64,000 bases of DNA from Streptomyces sp. NBC_00878 (GCF_026341515.1 NZ_JAPEOK010000001.1:8432001-8496000), one strand, 5' to 3'; positions 33,467 through 42,703 are shown, numbered from the stretch's first letter. Program-made: numbers and translations. Notes: generated by a model from the sequence alone, not told the origin.

Positions 33467-34570
33467 ATGACGCACTTCCGTAGCAGCAAGCGCTTGCCCA
33501 GACCGGGTCCTGGGCTTGGACCCGGTCTCTGCCGGACCTTGATCACGGTCGCCGCCCTGGTGGCCTCAATGGGGCTCGGGGCCGTCGCCCCGGCCGAGGC
33601 GGCATCCGAGAGCGTCGGCCGGACCGACAAGGCCCACGGTTTCGCGTCCCTGGAGGGCGGTACGACGGGAGGCGCCGGTGGCAAGGTCGTCACCGTCACC
33701 ACCCAGGCGGACCTGGAGCGGTACGCCGCCGCCGAGGAGCCGTACGTCATCCGGGTGGCCGGGACGATCAAGGCCGAGCCGTTCGGCGCGAACGTCGTCG
33801 TGGCCTCGGACAAGACCATCATCGGCGTGGGCACCACCGGAGAACTCGTCCAGGGCGAGCTGCACCTCACCCCCGGCACCCACAACGTGATCATCCGCAA
33901 CCTGACGATCCGCGACTCGTATGTCGAGGGCGACTGGGACTGCAAGGACACCGACTTCGACGGCGTCCAGATGGACACCGTCCACCACGTCTGGATCGAC
34001 CACAACCGCTTCTCGCGGATCTGCGACGGACAGCTCGACATCCGCAAGGACAGCGAGTACGTGACCGTCTCCTACAACCGCTTCGAGAACAACAACAAGA
34101 CCTTCGGCATCGGCTGGACGCCGAACGTGAAGACGCAGATCACCATCGACCACAACTGGTTCCGCGGGACGAAACAGCGCAACCCGTCCGCCGACAACTG
34201 CGCCTACGCACACCTCTACAACAACTACATGACCGCTCAGGTCGACCCCGGCGACCCGGTGTGGACGTACGGCAACTGGTCGCGCGGCCGGACGAAGATG
34301 GTCATCGAGAACAGCTATTACGAGGACGTCCAGCACCCCTACCAGGCCGACGCCACCGCCGAGTTGGTGCAGCGCGGGTCGATCCTCAAGAACACCACCG
34401 GGCGGCATGAGACATGGGGCGCGGCCTTCGACCCGCGGGACTTCTACGCCTACCGACTCGACCCGGCCGCCGCTGTGCCGGCGCTCGTGTCCAGGTTCTC
34501 CGGCCCGCAGCCCCACCACTCCACAGCGACACCACCCTCGTTGGATCCAGAAGAAGAGAGCCGATCATGA
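33467..34570 (+). CDS. Secreted pectate lyase, PL1 family (second copy in operon)
   Basis: 367 residues. Signal peptide with hydrophobic core (LITVAALVASMGLGAVAPAEA), cut near residue 46. The beta-helix lyase shows HHVWIDHNRFSRICDGQLDI near residue 180 and ITIDHNWFRGTKQRNPSADN near 225 with the catalytic-arginine region. It differs in length and sequence from the PL1 enzymes at 28378 and 39103, so it is not a recent duplicate. ATG 33467 has GGGAG 5 bases upstream. Its stop overlaps the start of the binding protein by 4 bases. Confidence 0.9.
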   Translation: MTHFRSSKRLPRPGPGLGPGLCRTLITVAALVASMGLGAVAPAEAASESVGRTDKAHGFASLEGGTTGGAGGKVVTVTTQADLERYAAAEEPYVIRVAGTIKAEPFGANVVVASDKTIIGVGTTGELVQGELHLTPGTHNVIIRNLTIRDSYVEGDWDCKDTDFDGVQMDTVHHVWIDHNRFSRICDGQLDIRKDSEYVTVSYNRFENNNKTFGIGWTPNVKTQITIDHNWFRGTKQRNPSADNCAYAHLYNNYMTAQVDPGDPVWTYGNWSRGRTKMVIENSYYEDVQHPYQADATAELVQRGSILKNTTGRHETWGAAFDPRDFYAYRLDPAAAVPALVSRFSGPQPHHSTATPPSLDPEEESRS

Positions 34571-35928
34571 AGAGCAGTATGTGCAGGAGCAGCAGAGGCG
34601 GGCGTCGCTCGGCAGCCGCCGTCGCCCTGAGCGCCGTGCTCGCGCTGACCGCCACCGCCTGCGGTGACGACGGCAGCGGGGCAGCGGGCGACAAGGGCGC
34701 CGAGGGCAGCGGCAAGGGCGAGATCGTCTTCTGGGACAACAACGGCGGTGTCCGCACCGACATCTGGAAGGAGATCATCGCCGACTTCGAGAAGGCGAAC
34801 CCGGACATCGACGTCGAGTACGTCGGGATCGCCGCCACCGAGTACCAGTCAAAGGTCGACACCGCCCTCCAGGGCGGCGGGCTGCCGGACGTCGGCGGTG
34901 TCGGCGCCGCGATGCTCGCCGGGTTCGCCGCCCAGAACGCGCTGGAGCCGCTGGACGACCGCCTCGGCAAGTCCTCCATCAACGGCAAGCTCAACGAGGA
35001 CATGGTCAAGTCACTGAAGGCCGCCGGTGGTCGTGACGACACGCTGTACTCGATACCGACCTCCGCCAACAACGGCGTCCTCTACTACCGCACCGACCTG
35101 TTCGAGCAGGCGGGCCTCGACGACCCGACCACCTGGGACAAGTTCTACGAGGCCGCCGACAAACTCACCGACAAGGGCAAGAACAAGTTCGGCTACACCA
35201 TCCGCGGCGGCGCGGGCTCCATCGCCCAGGCGCTGGACGCGATGTACGGGCAGTCCGGCATCACGTCCTTCTGGGACTCCGGCAACGAGAAGACCACGGT
35301 CAACGACCCGAAGAACGTGGCGGCCCTGGAGAAATACGTGGGCCTCTTCAAGAAGGTGACCCCGCCCGCCGACCTCAACAACGACTTCACCAAGATGGTC
35401 GCCCAGTGGGACTCCGGCACCATCGGGATGCTGAACCACAACCTGGGCTCCTACCAGGACCATGTGAAGGCGTTCGGCACCGACAGGTTCCGCGGTATTC
35501 CGCAGCCGGTCGGACCCGGTGGCAAGCGGGTCCAGGTGTCCAACCCCGTGGACGGCCTCGGGGTGTTCAAGAGCTCCAAGAACAAGGACGCCGCCTGGAA
35601 GTTCATCGAGTTCGCGACCTCGAAGACGGAGAACTCCAAGTTCAACGAGTCGGCGGGGCAGGTGCCGTCGAACAACGACGCCGCGAAAGACGCGTGGATT
35701 TCCAAGGCCGAGCCGACGAAGCTTGCCGCCGAGGCGCTGACCGATGGTTCTACGACCATCGTGCAGCTGCCGTACTACCTGCCCGACTGGAACACCATTT
35801 CCAAGACGGACAACGAGCCGGCGTTCCAGAAGGTCATGAACGGGTCGATGAGTGCCGAGGATTTCCTGAACGCGCTGGCCGATCAGCTCAATGAGGCCCA
35901 GACCGAGTGGAACGAACAGAAGGGCTAG
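34567..35928 (+). CDS. ABC transporter substrate-binding lipoprotein for pectin fragments
   Basis: 453 residues. Lipoprotein signal ending LTATAC near residue 36, then a Gly/Lys spacer and a family-1 solute-binding fold (GEIVFWDNNGGVRTDIWKEI, YYRTDLFEQAGLDDPTTWD). It is the last gene of the long operon and is coupled to a pectate lyase. It probably feeds the permeases encoded 6 kb upstream, an unusual distance inside one operon. Expected ligand: galacturonide or related pectin oligomers, by context only. Confidence 0.87.
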   Translation: MKSSMCRSSRGGRRSAAAVALSAVLALTATACGDDGSGAAGDKGAEGSGKGEIVFWDNNGGVRTDIWKEIIADFEKANPDIDVEYVGIAATEYQSKVDTALQGGGLPDVGGVGAAMLAGFAAQNALEPLDDRLGKSSINGKLNEDMVKSLKAAGGRDDTLYSIPTSANNGVLYYRTDLFEQAGLDDPTTWDKFYEAADKLTDKGKNKFGYTIRGGAGSIAQALDAMYGQSGITSFWDSGNEKTTVNDPKNVAALEKYVGLFKKVTPPADLNNDFTKMVAQWDSGTIGMLNHNLGSYQDHVKAFGTDRFRGIPQPVGPGGKRVQVSNPVDGLGVFKSSKNKDAAWKFIEFATSKTENSKFNESAGQVPSNNDAAKDAWISKAEPTKLAAEALTDGSTTIVQLPYYLPDWNTISKTDNEPAFQKVMNGSMSAEDFLNALADQLNEAQTEWNEQKG

Positions 35929-35968
35929 CCGGGCCGGCACTTTGCAGGGGGGACCGACCGTGGGGGAC

Positions 35969-36079
35969 CGCGGGGCTGTTGTGGCTGGTCGCGCCCACGA
36001 TGGGGGTCCCCCCGCTCATGGGGGAGAAGCCGAGAGTGGGGGAGGAGCCGTAAATCGATACAGCCCCGCGCCCCTGAAG
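35969..36079. repeat. Dispersed intergenic repeat with terminator-like arms (copy A)
   Basis: Outer arms GCGGGGCTG (about 35970-35978) and CAGCCCCGC (about 36061-36069) enclose GTGGCTGGTCGCGCCCACG and an inner GGGGGTCCCCC ... TGGGGGAGG unit. It follows the last gene of the pectin operon and probably ends its transcript. Confidence 0.7.
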
Positions 36080-36162
36080 GGACGCGTTTCCCCCTGGCCT
36101 GCCAGAAACAGCTGAACCTCCTGTGTGAAGGCGCCACCTCCTGCACCGACCGCAGCTTTCCC

Positions 36163-36987
36163 ATGTCCGAAAGGCACATCGTCGTGTCACTCACCCGCAG
36201 ACAGATCACCACCGCGGCGCTTGCCGCCGTTCCCCTCGCCGTCGCGGCGACGGGGCCCGCTGTCGCCGCCTCCCCGCAGGGGCGGCCCCGAGAGCGCACG
36301 CTCTATATCGCCGGTGATTCCACCGCCGCCCAGAAATACGCCGATGCCGCGCCCGAGACCGGCTGGGGCATGGCGCTTCCGTTCTTTCTCCGGGAGCGGC
36401 TGGCAGTCGCCAACCATGCGGTGAACGGGCGTAGTTCGAAGAGTTTCATCGACGAAGGGCGTCTCGACGTCATTCTCGCCGCGATCCGGCCCGGTGATCT
36501 CCTTCTCGTCCAGTTCGGGCACAACGACTCCAAGGTCGCCGATCCCTCGCGGTACACCGAGCCGTGGACGACGTATCAGGACTATCTCCGTCAGTACGTC
36601 GACGGGGCGCGGGCGCGGGGGGCGCGGCCCGTGCTGGCCACGTCCGTGGAGCGGCGGAAGTTCGACGCCGGTGGGGGTGCCGTGGGCACCCATGGCGATT
36701 ACCCGCCTGCCATGCGGGCGCTGGCCGCGGGCGAAGGTGTGGCACTTCTCGACATTCAGGCTCTGTCGATTGCGTTGTGGCAGGAACTCGGGGTCGAGGA
36801 GACGAAGAAGTACTTCAACTGGACCGATGTCGAGCAGGACAACACGCATTTCAATCCGCCGGGGGCCATTGCCGTGGCTCGGATGGTGGCGGGTGAGTTG
36901 CTGCGTCGGCGGATTGTGGTGCGTCGGGATGTTCGGCGGCTCGATGAGGTGATTCCTGAGTCTTGGATCAGTTGGCCGGAGTCTTAG
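36163..36987 (+). CDS. Secreted rhamnogalacturonan acetylesterase (SGNH hydrolase)
   Basis: 274 residues. Tat-like signal (SLTRRQITTAALAAVPLAV), cut near residue 36. The SGNH blocks are complete: GDSTAAQKY (nucleophile Ser) near 51, Gly in NHAVNGRSSKSF, QFGHNDSK (oxyanion Asn) near 118, and NTHFNPPG (catalytic Asp-x-x-His region) near 228. This set matches rhamnogalacturonan acetylesterases (CE12), which remove acetyl groups from the pectin backbone. ATG 36163 is used here; a GTG at 36184 with AAAGG upstream is an alternative start. It stands alone between repeats. Confidence 0.88.
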   Translation: MSERHIVVSLTRRQITTAALAAVPLAVAATGPAVAASPQGRPRERTLYIAGDSTAAQKYADAAPETGWGMALPFFLRERLAVANHAVNGRSSKSFIDEGRLDVILAAIRPGDLLLVQFGHNDSKVADPSRYTEPWTTYQDYLRQYVDGARARGARPVLATSVERRKFDAGGGAVGTHGDYPPAMRALAAGEGVALLDIQALSIALWQELGVEETKKYFNWTDVEQDNTHFNPPGAIAVARMVAGELLRRRIVVRRDVRRLDEVIPESWISWPES

Positions 36988-37026
36988 TACTGCACGCTGA
37001 AGGTTTGTTTGCGGCTGCTGGTCCGT

Positions 37027-37060
37027 TGTGGCTTGTCGCGCAGTTCCCCGCGCCCCTAAA
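37027..37060. repeat. Dispersed intergenic repeat (copy B)
   Basis: TGTGGCTTGTCGCGCAGTTC followed by CCCGCGCCCCTAAA, the short form of the repeat also seen at 46246 and 52202. It lies 40 bases after the acetylesterase stop. Confidence 0.7.
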
Positions 37061-37099
37061 GAACCTTGGCCCTCCCCGTTATGTTTTCCGCGGTCCTGC

Positions 37100-37336
37100 A
37101 AGAGGGCCGCTGGCCTCCGGGCCCGGCATGACTGTGTCCCCCTGTCGAACGGATGACCTGGGGGGTGGTGTCACCGGGCCCGGGAGGTGCCGTCGGAGAC
37201 GCTGATGAGAGGTCCGGCCACCGCCCGGTCCGGCGCAATGCCGGGCAGTTCGCGGGCGGCAGGTCTGCATAACGTGGATGCGCGCGTACGACACCACTGC
37301 CGAGGCCGGCACGTTCAACTTCCCTGGAAGGGCGCG
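37100..37336 (+). ncRNA. Possible bridge-RNA region of the IS110 element
   Basis: IS110-family elements make a structured bridge RNA from the non-coding end upstream of the recombinase gene. The 230 bases before the transposase start contain no gene and several GC-rich inverted repeats (for example CACCGGGCCCGGGAGGTG at about 37169-37186). The element's left border and the RNA itself are not proven. Confidence 0.25.
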
Positions 37337-38548
37337 ATGTTCGACACCCAAGACGTGGGCGTATTCCTCGGCCTGGACGTCGGCAAGAGCGCCCATCACG
37401 GCCATGGGCTCACGCCAGCCGGGAAGAAGGTCCTCGACAAGCAGCTGCCCAACAGCGAGCCGAAACTACGGGCCGTCTTCGACAAGCTGACCGCGAAGTT
37501 CGGCACCGTGCTGGTGATCGTGGACCAGCCCGCCTCGATCGGGGCTCTCCCCCTGACCGTGGCCCGGGACGCCGGCTGCGAGGTCGCCTACCTGCCCGGC
37601 CTGGCCATGCGGCGGATCGCCGACCTGTACCCGGGTGAGGCCAAGACCGACGCGAAGGACGCCGCGGTGATCGCGGATGCGGCCCGCACCATGCCGCACA
37701 CCCTGCGCTCGCTGGAGCTCACCGACGAGATCACCGCCGAACTCACGGTCCTCGTGGGCTTCGACCAGGACCTCGCCGCTGAGGCCACCCGCACGTCCAA
37801 CCGGATACGCGGCCTGCTCACCCAGTTCCACCCGTCGCTGGAACGCGTTCTGGGCCCCCGCCTCGACCACCAGGCCGTCACCTGGCTGCTGGAGCGCTAC
37901 GGCTCCCCGGCCGCACTGCGCAAAGCCGGCCGCCGCAGGCTCGTCGAGCTCATCCGGCCCAAGGCCCCGCGCATGGCCCAGCGGCTGATCGACGATGTCT
38001 TCGAGGCGTTGGACGAGCAGACCGTCGTGGTCCCGGGCACCGGCACCCTCGACATCGTCGTGCCCTCCCTGGCCCGCTCTCTCGCCGCTGTCCACGAACA
38101 GCGCCGGGCCCTGGAAGCCCAGATCAACGCCCTGCTGGAGGCCCACCCTCTTTCCCCGGTCCTGACGTCGATGCCCGGCGTCGGCGTCAGGACCGCCGCC
38201 GTCCTGCTGGTCACCGTCGGCGACGGCACCAGCTTCCCGAGCGCCGCCCACCTGGCCTCCTACGCCGGACTCGCCCCGACCACGAAGTCGTCGGGCACCT
38301 CGATCCATGGCGAACACGCACCCCGAGGCGGCAACCGCCAGCTCAAACGCGCCATGTTCCTGTCCGCCTTTGCCTGCATGAACGCCGATCCCGCCTCCCG
38401 CACCTACTACGACAAGTGCCGGGCCCGCGGAAAGACCCACACCCAGGCCATCCTCCGCCTCGCCCGCCAACGCATCAGCGTTCTGTTCGCCATGCTCCGC
38501 GACGGCACCTTCTACGAACCCCGCCTTCCCCAAGCGACAGCTGCATGA
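37337..38548 (+). CDS. IS110-family transposase (DEDD recombinase)
   Basis: 403 residues, full length. The N-terminal RuvC-like DEDD domain starts FLGLDVGKSAHHGHG (first Asp), then LVIVDQPASIG (second acidic residue) and AKTDAKDAAVIADA (last Asp pair). The C-terminal Tnp20 domain has the catalytic-serine region SMPGVGVRTAAVLL and LASYAGLAPTTKSSGTS. ATG 37337 with GGAAGG 6 bases upstream. No frameshift or stop is seen, so it may be active. Confidence 0.92.
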   Translation: MFDTQDVGVFLGLDVGKSAHHGHGLTPAGKKVLDKQLPNSEPKLRAVFDKLTAKFGTVLVIVDQPASIGALPLTVARDAGCEVAYLPGLAMRRIADLYPGEAKTDAKDAAVIADAARTMPHTLRSLELTDEITAELTVLVGFDQDLAAEATRTSNRIRGLLTQFHPSLERVLGPRLDHQAVTWLLERYGSPAALRKAGRRRLVELIRPKAPRMAQRLIDDVFEALDEQTVVVPGTGTLDIVVPSLARSLAAVHEQRRALEAQINALLEAHPLSPVLTSMPGVGVRTAAVLLVTVGDGTSFPSAAHLASYAGLAPTTKSSGTSIHGEHAPRGGNRQLKRAMFLSAFACMNADPASRTYYDKCRARGKTHTQAILRLARQRISVLFAMLRDGTFYEPRLPQATAA

Positions 38549-38575
38549 ACCAGCCCACAGGCAGGTCGATTCAGG

Positions 38576-38983
38576 TCAACGCCTTGTGTCGTCTGTCCAC
38601 GCCGAGATATCTGCGGCAGCCCGTCGGACAGCGTCCTCCTGGTCCCGGGCGAGGTTCGCGCAGGCCGCTGCGACGTCCGGCACACCGTCCGGTCCCACGA
38701 GCGCGTCATGCACCCCGGTCTGCAGCCAGTCAGCCTGGTTGTCGTCAGCCTCGGCAACCGCGAGAGCGATGAGCCTTACGGCGGCCACCGTCCCCACCCG
38801 GGCCAGGGCCTCTGCCGTCTGTCGGATCACCGCCGTGTCCTCGACGTCCAGCAGCAGCCCCACCAGCGCTTCCGCAGCCTCAGAAACATCAGCGAAGGAA
38901 GCAAGGTCGCGCCCGGCACGAACACGTTGCGTCCACGAAGGAGACGACGCCTCAGCCAAGGCCGCCTCCAACCCACTCATCAT
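38576..38983 (-). CDS. Small HEAT-repeat-like protein
   Basis: About 135 residues, acidic, with repeated helical pairs (DVSEAAEALVGLLLDVEDTA, IRQTAEALARVGTVAAVRLI) that look like HEAT/armadillo repeats. No signal or membrane segment. Start uncertain: ATG 38983, ATG 38980 or GTG 38992. Similar short proteins occur in Streptomyces next to toxins or immunity genes, but no partner is seen here. Function unknown. Confidence 0.6.
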   Translation of the reverse strand: MMSGLEAALAEASSPSWTQRVRAGRDLASFADVSEAAEALVGLLLDVEDTAVIRQTAEALARVGTVAAVRLIALAVAEADDNQADWLQTGVHDALVGPDGVPDVAAACANLARDQEDAVRRAAADISAWTDDTRR

Positions 38984-39102
38984 CTCTGGCACGACCAGAC
39001 AGTCTCATGCCCCACGAAGAAGAACGGACCCCAAGCCGAAGCTGCCCACACGCTTGACGAAGAACATAGAGGCACCCCCCCGTTTGGAAGGAACCCGCAC
39101 TC

Positions 39103-40431
39103 ATGCGTAGCCCTGTGTGGCATGCCCATGTCATTGCATGCCTTGCTGGATGTACCGCTCTCGTCCTCGGTGTCACCGGGACCGTCGCCCATGCCCAGGT
39201 TGCTCAAGCCGCCCAGGGACGTGACCTCGGGCGGGAGACCCTCCCCGTCAGTGACGGCTGGGGGTCCGAGGGCACCGGTACCACGGGCGGTGCCGCCGCC
39301 ACCGCCGAGCACGTCTACACCGTCACCAACTGGGCCGAGTTCAAAGCCGCGTTGAAGGCCGGTGGTGACGCGCCGAAGATCGTCAAGGTCGAGGGGGTCA
39401 TCGATCCGGTGGCCGAGGGCTGTGCGTCCTTCGCCGCCGCGGGGTACGACTTCGACGCGTATCTGGAGAAGTACTCGCCGGAGAACTGGGGGCTGGACAA
39501 GGACCTGTCCGGAGAGCCCGCCGACAGCCCGGAGGGACTACGGGCCGCCTCCGCCGTCAACCAGGACAAGGCGATCAAGGCGAACGTCCCCGCCAACACC
39601 ACCATCGTCGGGGTCGGCAGGAACGCCGGGATCAGAGGCGGCAGCCTGCAGATCAAGGGCGTCGACAACGTCATCCTGCGCAACCTCACCATCGAGGCCC
39701 CGCTGGACTGCTTCCCGCAGTGGGACCCGACCGACACCGACACCGGCGCCTGGAACTCGGAGTACGACGCGGTCGTCGTCTACGGCTCCACCCACGTCTG
39801 GGTCGACCACAACACCCTGACCGACGGCCGCTACCCGGACAGCACACTGCCGACGTACTTCGGCCAGACCTACCAGCAGCACGACGGGCTCCTCGACGTC
39901 GTGCGCGGCGCCAACTACGTGACGGTGTCCTGGAATTCGGTCGAGGACCACGACAAGACCATGCTCATCGGCAACAGCGACAGCGCCGGACCGACCGACA
40001 CCGGCAAGCTCAAGGTCACGCTCCACCACAACCGGTTCGAGGGCGTCGTCGAGCGCGCGCCGCGCGTCCGCTTCGGGCAGGTCGACGCGTACAACAACCA
40101 CTTCGTGGTGACCAAGGGGCAGTCGTACGGATACACCTTCGGCATCGGTGCCTCCTCGCAGCTGTACGCCTCGGACAACGCGTTCTCGCTGCCGGCCGAC
40201 GTCAGCGCGGCCAAGACCCTGAAGAAGTGGAACGAGGCGCCGCTCACCGCCGAGAACAACTACGTCAACGGGAAGCTGACGGATCTCATCGCCGTCCACA
40301 ACGCGGAGATCCCGGGGGAGACCCTCCCGTCGGGGGCCGGGTGGACCCCGACCCTGCGGACGAAGGTCGACTCGCCGCGGGCCGTGCCGGGCATCGTCGG
40401 CGGCCACGCCGGTGCCGGAAAGGTCTGCTGA
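39103..40431 (+). CDS. Secreted pectate lyase, PL1 family (third copy)
   Basis: 442 residues. Signal peptide (VIACLAGCTALVLGVTGTVAHA), cut near residue 31. The beta-helix has VWVDHNTLTDGRYPDS, HDGLLDVVRGANYVTVSWN and HHNRFEGVVERAPRVRFGQ, the PL1 catalytic region. About half its residues match the lyase at 28378, but it lacks that protein's 11-residue insertion. GGAAGG about 9 bases before ATG 39103. It heads a three-gene run with two pectinesterases, 2 bases apart from the first. Confidence 0.9.
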   Translation: MRSPVWHAHVIACLAGCTALVLGVTGTVAHAQVAQAAQGRDLGRETLPVSDGWGSEGTGTTGGAAATAEHVYTVTNWAEFKAALKAGGDAPKIVKVEGVIDPVAEGCASFAAAGYDFDAYLEKYSPENWGLDKDLSGEPADSPEGLRAASAVNQDKAIKANVPANTTIVGVGRNAGIRGGSLQIKGVDNVILRNLTIEAPLDCFPQWDPTDTDTGAWNSEYDAVVVYGSTHVWVDHNTLTDGRYPDSTLPTYFGQTYQQHDGLLDVVRGANYVTVSWNSVEDHDKTMLIGNSDSAGPTDTGKLKVTLHHNRFEGVVERAPRVRFGQVDAYNNHFVVTKGQSYGYTFGIGASSQLYASDNAFSLPADVSAAKTLKKWNEAPLTAENNYVNGKLTDLIAVHNAEIPGETLPSGAGWTPTLRTKVDSPRAVPGIVGGHAGAGKVC

Positions 40432-40433
40432 CC

Positions 40434-41546
40434 ATGACCCTTCCGGCACCGGTCAGCAGACGGTCGTTCGTCGTGGCGAGCGTGGGGGCCGCGCTCGCGT
40501 TGGGGGGTGCCTCCCATGCGAGCGCGGGCGGGCGGTCTCCCTTCGGGCGGTACGGCTCGCCGTCCGCCCGGTTGAACGAGCGCACCCTGTACGTCCACCC
40601 CGGAGGCCTCGGCGACCACACCACCGTCCAGGCCGCCGTGAACGCCGCGAGCAGCAGCGGATACACGCTGGTCATCGCCCCGGGCACCTACCGTGAGACG
40701 GTCGCCGTGAGCGTCGCCCGTACCGACATGACCTGGATCGGGGCCTCGGGTGAGGCGCGTGACGTCGTGGTCGTCTACGACAACGCGGCCGGTACTCCGA
40801 AGCCCGGCGGCGGCACGTACGGTACGACCGGCTCGGCGACCACCCTCGTGCAGGCGGACGGGTTCGCCGCGCGGGACCTCACCTTCGCCAACGACTGGCT
40901 GCGCGCCGACCACCCCGGGGTCAGCGGCACCCAGGCCGTCGCCATCAAGGTGCAGGGCGACCGGTCGGCGTTCGTGCGGTGCCGGTTCCTCGGGCACCAG
41001 GACACCCTGTACGCCGACTCGATGGCGCTCGGCACTTTCGCCCGGCAGTACTTCCGGGACTGTTACGTCGAGGGTGACGTGGACTTCGTGTTCGGGCGGG
41101 CCACCGCCGTCTACGAGAACTGTCACTTCCGGACGCTGATCAGGGACGACCTGACCGGGGCACCGTACGGGTTCGTCTTCGCTCCCTCCACCGCGGGCGC
41201 CAACCCGCGCGGCTACCTGGTGACCGGTGGCCGGATCTCCAGCGAGGCGCCGGACGCCTACTACAAGCTGGCCCGCCCATGGGTGCCCAGCTCCGACACC
41301 ACCGCCCGGCCCATGCTCACCGTGCGCGGGACCCGCCTCGGTGCCGGGATCGACGCGGTCGCGCCCTACACCAACATGTCGTCGGGCTTCCCGTGGCAGG
41401 ACCAGCGGTTCGCCGAGTACCGGAACACCGGACCGGGCGCCGTCATCTCCGTACCGGAGCACCGGCCCCAGCTCACCGACGAGGAGGCCGCGTCCGCCAC
41501 CCGGGCCGTGTACCTCGGCGACTGGACCCCCTGGAAGGGGTGCTGA
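40434..41546 (+). CDS. Secreted pectinesterase (CE8), first of a tandem pair
   Basis: 370 residues. Tat signal SRRSFVVASVGAALALGG, cut after SHASA near residue 31. Pectin methylesterase motifs: GTYRETV near 80, QAVAIKV near 165, HQDTLYAD (catalytic Asp) near 183, DVDFVFGRA (catalytic Asp) near 219, and KLARPWVP (substrate-binding Arg) near 282. It removes methyl esters so that pectate lyases can act. It starts 2 bases after the lyase stop and is followed 1 base later by a paralog. Confidence 0.9.
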   Translation: MTLPAPVSRRSFVVASVGAALALGGASHASAGGRSPFGRYGSPSARLNERTLYVHPGGLGDHTTVQAAVNAASSSGYTLVIAPGTYRETVAVSVARTDMTWIGASGEARDVVVVYDNAAGTPKPGGGTYGTTGSATTLVQADGFAARDLTFANDWLRADHPGVSGTQAVAIKVQGDRSAFVRCRFLGHQDTLYADSMALGTFARQYFRDCYVEGDVDFVFGRATAVYENCHFRTLIRDDLTGAPYGFVFAPSTAGANPRGYLVTGGRISSEAPDAYYKLARPWVPSSDTTARPMLTVRGTRLGAGIDAVAPYTNMSSGFPWQDQRFAEYRNTGPGAVISVPEHRPQLTDEEAASATRAVYLGDWTPWKGC

Positions 41547-41547
41547 C

Positions 41548-42585
41548 ATGCGCCGGCGCACACTGCTCACCGGGATCGCCGGTGGCCTGGTGGCCGTCGG
41601 CACGACCCCCGCCTTCGCGGAGGCCCGCCGCCACGTCCTGCACGTCCGCCCCGGCGGCTCCGTCCAGGACGCGGTGGACGCAGTGGAGGGGGAGGGCTGG
41701 ACGATCGTCGTGCATCCGGGCACGTATCGCGAAGTCGTCAACATCCCTGCGGAGAAGGGCGAGTTGACGCTTCGCGGCGCGTCCCGCGATCCGCGGGACG
41801 CCGTGGTCGTCTTCGACAACGCCAACGGCACCCCCAGGCCAGGCGGAGGCACCTACGGCACCGCGGGCTCCGCCACCCTCACCTCGGCGGCGCCCGGCCT
41901 GACCGTCCGCGACCTCACCCTGGCCAACGACTGGCTGCGCGCCGACCACCCCGACATCACGGGCACACAGGCCGTGGCGGCGTACGTCACCGGGGACCGG
42001 TCGCGCTTCGAGCGGGTCCGGCTGCTGGCCCACCAGGACACGCTGTTCGCGGACACCACCGCGCTGGACGCCTTCGACCGGCAGTACTACCGGGACTGTT
42101 ACGTCGAGGGTGACGTGGACTTCGTGTTCGGGCGGGCGCGGGCCGTCTTCGAGCGGTGCCACTTTCACACCCTCGACCGGGACGTCACCTTCAGGCCGGA
42201 GGGCATGGTGTTCGCCCCGGCCACGGCGCGCGCGAATCCGTACGGCTTCCTGGCCGTGGGGTGCCGGGTCACCTCGGGTGCCGAGGACGCCGCGTACAAG
42301 ATCGCCCGGCCGTGGGTGCCCTCGTACGAGACGACCGCCTGGCCTTCGCTCGTCGTGCGGGACAGCCGGCTGGGGCCCGGTATCGACGCGGTGGAGCCCT
42401 ACATCAACATGCGCGAGGCGTACCCGTGGCAGACCATGCGCTTCCGCGAGTACGCCAACTCCGGTCCTGGAGCGGTGATTTCGGTACCGGAGAACCGACC
42501 GCAGCTCACCGACGCACAGGCCGAGTCGCACACCCGGGAGGCGTATCTCGGGGACTGGAGGCCATGTGAGCGTCGCCGCGCCTGA
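41548..42585 (+). CDS. Secreted pectinesterase (CE8), second of a tandem pair
   Basis: 345 residues. Tat-like signal MRRRTLLTGIAGGLVAVG, cut after AFAEA near residue 27. The same motifs as its neighbour are present: GTYREVV, TQAVAAYV, HQDTLFAD, DVDFVFGRA and KIARPWVP. The two proteins are similar over their whole length, with long identical stretches such as YVEGDVDFVFGRA, which points to tandem duplication and later divergence. ATG 41548 lies 1 base after the upstream stop. Confidence 0.9.
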   Translation: MRRRTLLTGIAGGLVAVGTTPAFAEARRHVLHVRPGGSVQDAVDAVEGEGWTIVVHPGTYREVVNIPAEKGELTLRGASRDPRDAVVVFDNANGTPRPGGGTYGTAGSATLTSAAPGLTVRDLTLANDWLRADHPDITGTQAVAAYVTGDRSRFERVRLLAHQDTLFADTTALDAFDRQYYRDCYVEGDVDFVFGRARAVFERCHFHTLDRDVTFRPEGMVFAPATARANPYGFLAVGCRVTSGAEDAAYKIARPWVPSYETTAWPSLVVRDSRLGPGIDAVEPYINMREAYPWQTMRFREYANSGPGAVISVPENRPQLTDAQAESHTREAYLGDWRPCERRRA

Positions 42586-42690
42586 ACGACTCCCCCGAAC
42601 CGACCGCTCCCGACCAACTGCCCCTGAATCAACTGCCTTTGAACCGACTGTCCTTGACCAACCGCCCTTGACCAACCGCCCCTGACGAAA
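42578..42690. repeat. Tandem repeat across the pectinesterase stop codon
   Basis: Six or seven imperfect 14-15 bp units related to GCCCCTGAACCAACT and CTTGACCAACCGCC. The first contains the TGA stop at 42583-42585. The array fills nearly the whole gap to the PL9 gene. Confidence 0.75.
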
Positions 42691-42703
42691 GGTACCCGCA
42701 CTC

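Larger units (their letters stand above)
37100..38575 (+). mobile_element. IS110-family insertion sequence
   Basis: Contains one full-length IS110-type recombinase gene and a leader of about 230 bases. Borders are approximate: the left between copy B of the repeat and the gene, the right within about 30 bases after the stop. The group has no clear terminal inverted repeats. It sits between the acetylesterase and the next pectinase block. Confidence 0.65.
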
